64,000 nucleotides of DNA from Planctellipticum variicoloris (GTDB lineage Bacteria > Planctomycetota > Planctomycetia > Planctomycetales > Planctomycetaceae), in the NCBI RefSeq assembly GCF_030622045.1, contig NZ_CP130886.1, positions 3,113,557-3,177,556 of the forward strand, read 5' to 3'. Below the pieces are notes generated by a model. It was not told the DNA's origin. It saw nothing but the letters and a program-made list of their open reading frames with translations, and did no database searches. The translations under genes and the position numbers were made by a program. Shown here piece by piece: positions 1 through 8,200 of this stretch. Positions within the stretch are counted from its first letter, which is position 1. The number at the start of each line of letters is the position of its first letter.

Positions 1-673
1 TGATGCACTCGTTATCGTCGAGTGCATGCGCCAGGCGCAGTCCGGTGCGAGCCCAGTCGGCCGCTTGCACAAAATCGCCGTCGGCCAGGGCCAACTGCAT
101 CTTCAACTTGATCAGCCGCATCAGGGCGCGGGCTTCCTGGAACTCGCCGAGTCGGTACTCAATCGTGGCGAGTCCCCTCAAATCTCGCATCCGCAGACTC
201 CATTCGGTCTGCTCCCGGAGCGCGGCGATTCGGGCGTTTGACAGGTTCTCGGTCCAGCGCGTCAGGTACTGACGGACTTCCTCACGCGGCAATTCTGCGA
301 CCGGCATGTCGATCCACGGGACGGTGGCACCGCCGCCGAACGCTTTACGAAACTCTTCGGGCTGCGCCTGCGAGGCCCGATCGAGGCCGGCGATCGCCCG
401 GTACCAGTAGGTGACCGAGTTGCCGGGGGTCAGTTCGCCGATGCGGGGCCAGAGGGCGTCGGCGGGGAGGGAGGGGATCGTTTTCGACGGCATGGCGACC
501 GTGCAGGTTGCGAACGGGCCGCGCGGTTTGGGCGACTGGGGGGCGCCTGGCTTTTCAGGAGTGAACGGTCCGTTCGGGCCGAGCTGCACCTGGGCCATGG
601 CGGACGGGCCGAGGCCTGGCGCAAAGGTTGCGAGCAGGCCGAGGAGGAGTATTCGACGGGCAGGGAACAACAT
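1..673 (-). CDS. Exported helical protein, partial (C-terminus beyond window)
   Basis: The frame is open from an ATG at 673 to the window edge (224 codons, no stop), so the C-terminus is missing. The N-terminus is a clear Sec signal peptide: Arg-Arg, a Leu-rich core (ILLLGLLATF) and a likely AMA|Q cleavage site near residue 28. The mature part has a Pro-rich linker, then a helical region with Trp/Tyr-rich stretches and a motif EFQEARALMRLIKLKMQLAL that suggests TPR-like helical hairpins. It starts 62 nt downstream of the anti-sigma-like gene on the same strand, so it probably belongs to the sigma factor operon. I do not recognise a named family. An extracytoplasmic protein controlled by, or sensed through, the ECF system is a guess from position only. 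Confidence 0.75.
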   Translation of the reverse strand, partial: MLFPARRILLLGLLATFAPGLGPSAMAQVQLGPNGPFTPEKPGAPQSPKPRGPFATCTVAMPSKTIPSLPADALWPRIGELTPGNSVTYWYRAIAGLDRASQAQPEEFRKAFGGGATVPWIDMPVAELPREEVRQYLTRWTENLSNARIAALREQTEWSLRMRDLRGLATIEYRLGEFQEARALMRLIKLKMQLALADGDFVQAADWARTGLRLAHALDDNECI

Positions 674-735
674 CAGACAGGTCTCCCGTGAGGACGGTGA
701 CAGAACGCGATGCGGAAGAATTGAATCGATCGGGT

Positions 736-1296
736 TTACAGGTCCCGGTCGAACTCGTCGGACCAGCGGCGCCGGAAGTCGAGGACCGTCGTGCCGGGTT
801 CGGCGGAGGCGTGCGGGCGAAGGTCCGTCGCGGCTACGGCGGGTTCGGCAATGCCAGCGGAGCGAAAGCCGCGAATCGTCAGGAACTGGCCGCGTTCCAG
901 GCTCCAATCCGGCAGCAGACTCGTCGGGACGGCACCCGTGCGCTGCATGACGGCTGCATGTGTCGGGACTGCGGGGATCGCGGGTGAATCATGGCCGGTA
1001 TCGGTGCGGGTAACGGCGGTCGGCGATGCTGCTGGAACCGCGGTCACGCTTGCGCCGTTACCTGGGAACGGGGGCGTAGACGTATCACCGAGCCACGCGC
1101 CGCCGACGGCAATGGCCGCGAGCCAGCCTGCCGCCGTGCCGGCCAGAAGAAACCGGCGCTGGCGCGTCTGTTCGGATTCCGCGGCAGCGCGGCCGGCGGC
1201 GAACATCAGAGTGTCGCGATCGACGGTAGACGGTCGCGGTTTCAGCGAGAGGAGCGAGGCTTCGAAGCCTGGATCCTGACGATTCATTTGGGACAT
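736..1296 (-). CDS. Putative single-span anti-sigma factor-like membrane protein
   Basis: This 186-aa protein overlaps the end of the ECF sigma gene by 13 nt, which suggests translational coupling. The N-terminal cytoplasmic stretch has the phrase LKPRPSTVDRDTLMFAAGR (residues about 17-35), resembling short regulatory proteins often encoded after planctomycete ECF sigma genes. One hydrophobic segment follows (about residues 49-68). The extracytoplasmic part is Ala/Thr/Pro-rich with no catalytic motif. No zinc-binding HxxxCxxC motif of classical ZAS anti-sigma factors is visible, so the anti-sigma role rests on position, topology and size. It likely holds the sigma factor inactive at the membrane, but it could be an ECF-associated protein of other function. 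Confidence 0.6.
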   Translation of the reverse strand: MSQMNRQDPGFEASLLSLKPRPSTVDRDTLMFAAGRAAAESEQTRQRRFLLAGTAAGWLAAIAVGGAWLGDTSTPPFPGNGASVTAVPAASPTAVTRTDTGHDSPAIPAVPTHAAVMQRTGAVPTSLLPDWSLERGQFLTIRGFRSAGIAEPAVAATDLRPHASAEPGTTVLDFRRRWSDEFDRDL

Positions 1297-1772
1297 GGCA
1301 CCCCCAGATGCTTGCGCAGTTCTTCAATTCCCTCGAGATACCGGCGGTGAGCCGTGCTCGACGACCGGCCGATGAGCCCGGCGATTTCTCCGAACGACAA
1401 CCCGCCCCAGAGGTGGGCGATGACGATTTCGCGCGTTTCTTCCGGCAATTGCCGCAGGGCCTGGGTGGCGGCGGAGGCGTCCAGTCCTCCGGCGGGGTCG
1501 GGCTCGAACCAGCCATCGCCATTCGCGGCGGCGGACTCATGCCGGGCTCGGCGGACCGAGGCCCGCCGGTCGCTGATGGCCAGATTGCGGACGACGGTAA
1601 ACAGCCAGGCGGCGGGACTGGCCGGCGTCCCGGATTGGCGGGCGAGTCGCACGAAGGCTTCCTGCACGACATCGGCCGGCGAGCTGCTCCACTGCCGGGC
1701 ATAAAGCTCCAGCGCGGAGGAGTGTTCCTCCAGCAGACGTGCCAGTAGTTCCGCGGCGACGGGCATCGACAT
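1284..1772 (-). CDS. ECF-family RNA polymerase sigma factor
   Basis: The 162-aa protein has the two-domain ECF layout. The region-2 core is around PADVVQEAFVRLARQ (residues about 33-47) with the -10-recognition part LFTVVRNLAISDRRAS. A short linker follows, then region 4 (about residues 106-156) with LPEETREIVIAHLWGGLSFG and a helix-turn-helix EIAGLIGRSSSTAHRRYLEG. Length is normal for a minimal ECF sigma. It is first of a three-gene minus-strand cluster with the anti-sigma-like gene and a secreted protein. Upstream, 1773-1889 is a short gap that must hold its promoter; I see no convincing autoregulatory motif. The target regulon cannot be inferred. Confidence 0.9.
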   Translation of the reverse strand: MSMPVAAELLARLLEEHSSALELYARQWSSSPADVVQEAFVRLARQSGTPASPAAWLFTVVRNLAISDRRASVRRARHESAAANGDGWFEPDPAGGLDASAATQALRQLPEETREIVIAHLWGGLSFGEIAGLIGRSSSTAHRRYLEGIEELRKHLGVPCPK

Positions 1773-1889
1773 TCCAGACGAGAGAGAGTTCTCTACCAGT
1801 CTGACGCCTGTCGAACGGGAGCGTCCCGCGAAAAGTCGAAGATTCCGGCCGGCGGTCAGTTCATCGCCGTGCCGCCGTTTCCACGAACA

Positions 1890-2060
1890 CCACGGGTTGC
1901 ACTCCGTCCGCCTGACGGCGGACTCCGTTACACCCGTGGCTACAGCCCGTCGCCCCTCCGGGGCTCAAGACAAGACTGCGGGCCTATTTCAGCTTGGCGA
2001 GGCCGCGTTCGAACATGGCGAGTTCGTTGCGGGTTTCGGGGGTTTCCCAGCCGCGCTCGA
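1890..2060. repeat. Direct duplication, copy 1 (171 bp)
   Basis: This 171-bp unit is repeated at 2074-2244, offset 184 bp and separated by 13 bp. I see no mismatch between copies. It consists of a 50-bp imperfect palindrome (1890-1939) with outer arms CCACGGGT/ACCCGTGG and inner arms GTCCGCC/GGCGGAC, a short G/C hairpin (CCCCTCCGGGG), and a detached copy of the last 77 nt of the giant TPR gene including its stop codon. This copy lies outside the gene and is probably non-functional. Confidence 0.95.
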
Positions 2061-2073
2061 GACATTTGAAATT

Positions 2074-2244
2074 CCACGGGTTGCACTCCGTCCGCCTGAC
2101 GGCGGACTCCGTTACACCCGTGGCTACAGCCCGTCGCCCCTCCGGGGCTCAAGACAAGACTGCGGGCCTATTTCAGCTTGGCGAGGCCGCGTTCGAACAT
2201 GGCGAGTTCGTTGCGGGTTTCGGGGGTTTCCCAGCCGCGCTCGA
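2074..2244. repeat. Direct duplication, copy 2, overlapping the 3' end of the giant gene
   Basis: This is the second copy of the 171-bp unit. Its distal 77 nt (2168-2244) are the authentic C-terminal codons and stop of the giant TPR gene. Its proximal part (2074-2123) is the REP-like 50-bp palindrome, placed where it could end transcription of that gene. The palindrome resembles the short intergenic hairpins scattered through planctomycete genomes. That family assignment is from memory and is not proven here. Confidence 0.9.
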
Positions 2245-5200
2245 TGATCGAGAGGAGGCACTGGCGGCCGCGTTCGAGCCATTTGCGGACGCTTTCGGGT
2301 TCGGTCTGGGCCATTCGGGAGCAGAGGACGCTGAAGCTGCGGAGGATCTCGGGGGTTTCGCCGAACTCCATGATGATCCGTTCGCCGACTTTCAGGCTCT
2401 GGCGGTAGAGCTCCGCGGCGGCCTGCTTGTCGCCTGCGGCGCGATGCATGTCGCCGGCTTTGATCAGCGAGACGGAGACGTCCTGCAGCCTTTCGGACGA
2501 TTCTCCGTAGACTTCGACGGCCCGCTGGCTGAGTTCGACGGCGCGAGCGTAGTGGTCGGCAGCGGCGTCGCGGTTGCCTTCGAGGCGTTCGACGTCGCCG
2601 ACCTTGATCAGGGCGAGGCGGACGTTGAGGAGATTTTCTTCGGTTTCGCCGTCTTCGCGGAGGATCCGTTCGCAGATTTCGAGGCTTTGTCGATAGCGGG
2701 CGAGTCCGCCGGACTGGTCTCCTTCGAGTCGTTCGAGGTCACCGACGTGGATGAGGGCGGAGGAGAGTTCGCGGAGAGTTGCGGGGGATTCGCCGGCCTC
2801 GTCGACAATTCTGCCGCAGACTTTGAGCCGCTGGCGAAAGCGATCGAGCGCGGACAACTGATCGTTCTGCATCAGTTCGAGGTCGCCGAGTTTGCTGAGG
2901 GCGACGCTGACGGAGCGGAGGTTATCGGGGGTCGGGCCGAAAGCATCGACGATGCGTTCGGTGATTTCGAGCGCTCGGCGATAGCGGATCAGGGCGCCGG
3001 GAAGATCGCCCTGGGCGACTTCGACGTCGCCGAGGCGTTCCAGAGAGAATGCGAAGTCGCCGAGGCGTTCCAGAGAGGCTCCGAGTTCTTCGACGAGGCG
3101 TTCGCGGATGCGGAGGCACTGTCGGAAGCGGACGAGTGCGCTGCTGGCTTCGCCGGCGGCGAGTTCGAGTTCGCCGACGCGTTCGAGGGCCAGGCTGAAG
3201 AGTTCGAGGTTTTCGGAGGAGTCGCCGAACTGCTGGATGATTTTGCCGCAGACCTCGAAACCGTTGCGGAAGCCCTGGAGGGCGGCGTCGCGATCGCCAT
3301 TGAGGAGCTCCATTTCGGCGACGCGATTGAGGGCCACGCCGAGGTCGCGCAGACCGAATTCGGTCTCGCCGGTTTCGTCGATCGCCTGCTGAGCGAGTTC
3401 GAGCCCCTGACGGTAGCAATCGAGCGCCGCCGCGGCGTCCCCGGCGGTCCGTTCCAGGTCGCCGACGCGTCGGAGGGAGATGGTGCGGTCGCGTCGGGCT
3501 TCGGGGCTGTCGCCGGTTTCGGCGAGCTTGCGTTCGCAGAGATCCAGGCTGCGGCGATACCAGGCGAGCGCCTCGGTTTGTCTCTGGGCTCCGAGTTCCA
3601 GGTTACCGATCATGACGGCGATGTCGTCGGCCATCTGGAGGTCTTCGGGAGTCCAGCCGAATTGCTGATCGACGTGTTCGCAGACTTCCCAGGCCTGCTG
3701 GTAGCGGGCGAGGGCGGCTTCGAGAGATCCGCCGTCCCGTTCGAGATCGCCGGTGCGCAGCAGCGAGCCGATGAGTCCCCGGAAGCTGGCCTCGGTTTCG
3801 CCGTGTTCCTGGAGGGTATCGGCCCAGGCGGCGAGGCTGTCGCGGTAGCGATCGGCCGCACGTTCGCGATCGCCGGCGGCGAGTTCGAGGTCGGCGAGTT
3901 TGACGAGGAAGGAGGCGAAGTTTGAATCGTTCTCGAGGGCGGCATCGGGCCTCTGGGCGAGCGCTGCGCGGACTTCCAGGTAACGTCGATAGTGGTCGAT
4001 TGCGGCGGCCGTTTCACCGTTTTCGAGATCCCGGTCTCCCATGCTGAGGAGCAGATCGGACCACGCCTGGAGCATGGGGGTGGTGGAGTCGCCGGACTGG
4101 AACACGCGTTCGTAGGCTTCCAGGCGTCGATTGTCGCGTTGAGCGGCCGACTGCTGATTTCCGGTGGCGGACTCGAGTTGTCCCACCTGGGTGAGGAGGG
4201 ACTGGAGGGCCTGTTGGGCTTCGACGTCGGCGTCGTTGTGCTGGAGGTACTGCTCCTGCATTTCCAGCCGCTGCTGGTATCGCGAGAGGGCCGCGGCCTG
4301 CTGGCCCTGGGCGAGTTCGAGTTCCGCGAGCCGGTCGAGCAACTGGTTGATCGGGACGGCGGCCGTGCGGGATTCGCGGAGCTGCGGCGGAAGCTGTTCC
4401 TGCAGTTCCAGGCTGCGGCGATAGCGGGCGAGGGAGGCGGTCGAATTGCCGGTTTCGCGTTCGAGGTCGCCGAGCTGGACCAGCCGATCGGCGAGTTCGC
4501 CGGCGGAACTCCCGTGTTCGTCGCCGGCCGAGAGAAGTCTCTCGGAGACGCCGACGAGGCGTTCGAGGTACTGCACGGCGTCGTGCCGCGAGCCGCCGGC
4601 GAGTTCGACGTCGACGACTTTTTTGAGGAGGCCTTCGAGGCGGCGTTCCATCTGCTCGTTGGCGCCGGTCACTTGAACGAGATTCTGGCAGACGTCGACG
4701 GCCTGACGCTGATGGTGTGCTGCGGCCTGCTGATCGCCGACGGACAGCTCCAGTTCGCTCACGCGGTTGAGGAGTTCCAGCAGGCTGGTCAAAGAGGCTC
4801 CGTCGACTTCGACGGCGGCCCGCTGCTCGCTCAGATCCAGGCTTTGACGGTACTCCTCGATCGCCGCCGGGGTGTTTCCCGCGGCGAGTTCAAGGTCGCC
4901 CAGGCGGCGACGGAACTGTTCGAGTTCGCGTCCTTCGACCAGGCTGTCGCCGGTCTGCTGCTGCAGGCGATTTCCGACGTCGAGGAACCGCCGGTAGTAG
5001 TCGATCGCGGCGGCCGAGTTTCCGGCTCCGAGTTCCAGGTCGCCGACCTGCTTCAGCGTCGCCCCCAGGTCGCGGATGGATTCGGGCGGATCGCCGGTCA
5101 GGTGCAGCAGGCGTTCGCGGACGTCGACGCTCTGGCGATACCGCGCGAGGGACTCCGGGACCTGTCCTTCGGCCCGTTCGAGGTCACCGAGCTTCACGAG

Positions 5201-8200
5201 AGACTGGAGGAAGTCCTGGAGTGCGGCCGGCGACTCGCCGGTTTCGGCCAGAAGCCGCGACTTGTATTCGACATTCTCCCGGTGGCGCTGGAGCGCCGCG
5301 GCCCGGTCGCCCTCGGCAAACTCCAGGTCGCCGACCCTGGCCAGAAGCATGCCGAGATCCGGGAATTCGGCGGCGGCCTTGCCGTACTCCTGCTGCAGTC
5401 GTTCGTAGACGCCGACACTCTGACGGTAGCGGTTCAGGGCGGGCTTCGTTTCGCCGGCGGAGTGTTCGAGATCCGCGACGCGGCGCAGGAAGTCTCCGAG
5501 TTCGTGCAGAGACTCGGCGGTCTCGCCGGCGACCTGGAGTTGCCGTTCACGGACGTCGAGGGCGCGTCGATAGCGGTTTACGGCGTCCGTCTGGTCGCCT
5601 GCGGAAAGTTCCGCGTCGCCGAGCTGGACGAGGAGATCTCCCAGACTCTGCAGGCGTTCGGCACTTTCGCCGTCGACTTCCAGCAGGCGTTCGCGAACGT
5701 CGACCAGCCGGGTCAGGCGTGCGAGCGCTTCCTGCGGATTTTCGGCTTCCGGCTCGACATCGCGGAGGCGGATCAGACTTTGTTCGAGCGCCCGCAGCGA
5801 TTCGGAGCTGTCGCCGGACAGCTCCCGCAGGCGTTCGTGCACCTGGACGTCGCGCAGGAACCAGCGCCGCGCCGCTGCCAGATCTCCGGCCTGACGTTCC
5901 GCTTCTCCGAGCGTGAGCAGCAACTGGCTCAGAGAGGCGAGCCGATCGAGGGTTTCGCCGTCGATTTCCAGCAGGCGCTCGCGAACCTCGACCAGTTGAG
6001 CGAGTCGCGGTCGAGCGGCAGCTTCATCGCCTGCGACGTCTTCCAGTTCCTTCGCCTGCAGCAGGCTGTTCTCAAAATCGGCGAGCGACGGTGCGGTCTC
6101 GCCGGCGAGCAGTCGCAGCCATTCGTGGACTTCCACGTTGCGGCGAAGTCGTTCCAAGGCCCTGGGGAGATTTTCCGAGGCTCGTTCGACAGAGGCTACA
6201 TGGACCAGCAGATCGCTTAGAGCCGTCAGGCGCTCGACGGATTCTCCGCAGACTTCGAGGAGTCGCTCACGGACTTCGATCAAGCGGCACAGGTGCTCGT
6301 ACTCGGCCGCCGACTCTCCAGCGGCGCGTTCGAGTTCAACCAGCGTCCACAGGCTGCCGTCGAGAGCCTCCAGCGATTCGCGGCTATCGGCGGCGAGTTC
6401 CCGCAGACGCTCGCGAACATCGACGTTCCGGCGGAAGCGCTTCAAGGCCTGTGGGGAATTTCCGGCCTGCGACTCGATGGTTCCGACGCGCACCAGCAAT
6501 TCGCTGAGGGCAAGCCACGAGTCAGGATCGCTGCCGTGGACTTCCGCCACGTGTTCCCGGAGTTCAATCATCCGATCGAGGCAGGAGGTGGCGGCTTCGC
6601 CGTTCCCGGCGGCCGCCTCAAGCTCGCTGACCTGCAGCAGGCAGCGTTCCAGCGCGGCGAGCGAATCGGCGCTCTCGCTGCTGAAGTCGCGAATCAGTTC
6701 GCAGAGTTCCACATTGCGACGGAAGTAGACGAGGGCCCGTTCCTGTTCGCCGGCCGCCAAGGCACTTTGTGCGACGTCGACCAGCAGTTCGCTGAGACCA
6801 CGGAGAGTCGTTTCGCTCGGGCCTGCGACCTGAAGCAATCGTTCGCGGACGTCAATCCGGCGATTGAGCAATGCTCCGGCTTTCGCCTGATTCCCGTCTT
6901 CCGCTTCCAGCTTGCCGAGTTGGACCAGCCGCTGCTCCAGCTCTTCCAGCCCGGCGACGCTTTCGCCACGGAGGCCGAGCTGTCGCTCCTGGAGTTCCAG
7001 GCGACGCTGCTGGCGCGTCCGCGCATCGGGCCGGTCGTGCGTCGCGAGGGCCAGGTCCACCGCCTGGGAGAGCAATGTGTCCAACGCGGCCAGATGCTCT
7101 GCGACATCTTCCGGGAGGTTGAGGAGTCGCTCGTGCAGCTCGATCCGTTGCGCCAGGCGGGTACGGGTCGCGGTGGAGTCGCCCTCGGCCGATTCCAGAT
7201 CGCCGAGCTGGATGAGGCAACGATCAACCGTTTCCAAAATGTCGGCGTTGTCGCCGGTGCGGTTGAGGAGTCGCTCCAGAATCTCCAGGCGACGCTGCAG
7301 GCGCGGCCGTGCGCCGGCACGGTCATTCGCCGCCAGGGTGAGTTCCACGGCCTGAGCCAGGAGCGAGTCCAGAGCGGTCAGGCGATCGTCGGTTTCTTCG
7401 CTGATCGCCAGCATTCGCTCGTGCAACTGGATCCGCTGCGACTGTCGGACGCCTGCGGCGGCGGCATCACCTTCGGCGGTCTCCAATTCGCCGAGCTGGG
7501 CCAGGCAGCGGTCGACTTCTTCCAGAGCGGCGACGTTTTCGCCGGTCTGCTCGATCAGCCTGATGCGAATCGCGACGTTCCGTCGGAACTTCTCCAATGC
7601 GGCGGCGCGATTGCCGGCCTGCAGCGCGCCGTCGGCGAACCGAAGCAGAAGGGTTCCGAGTTGCTGGAGCCGCTCCGGGGTTTCGCCGGCAACGATGAGC
7701 AATCGCTCCTGCAGACCGGTCTGCCGATCGAGCCCGTCGAGGGCTGCCGCGTCGTCGCCGGCGGCGGCTTCAAACTCGACGAGGTCCTTGACGAAGCCGA
7801 TGAGCGATTCGAGCGATTCCGAGGTCTCGCCGGTCAGCTTCAGAAGTTGCTCGCGGACATCGACGTTGCGCCGCAGATGAACGATTGCCGACGGCTGGTC
7901 GCCGACTTCGAACTCCAGTTCGGCGAGCTTGACCAGAAAGTCGGCGAGCCCCTGCAGCGTTTCGGAGTTGTCGCCGGTCAGTTTGAGGAGACGCTCGCGG
8001 ATGTCGAGATTCCGCCGGTAGCGTTTCAAAGTTGCTGCGCGGTCCCCGGCCGCGAACTCCAGCCCGCCGACCTGCAGCAGATCCGCCGAGAATCCCTGCA
8101 ACGATTCGGCGCTGTCTTCGCAGAGCGGCAGGAGCTGTTCGCGAACTTCCAGATTCCGCTGATAGCGCTGGAGCGCCGCGGCGCGGTCGCCGGCGGCCAG

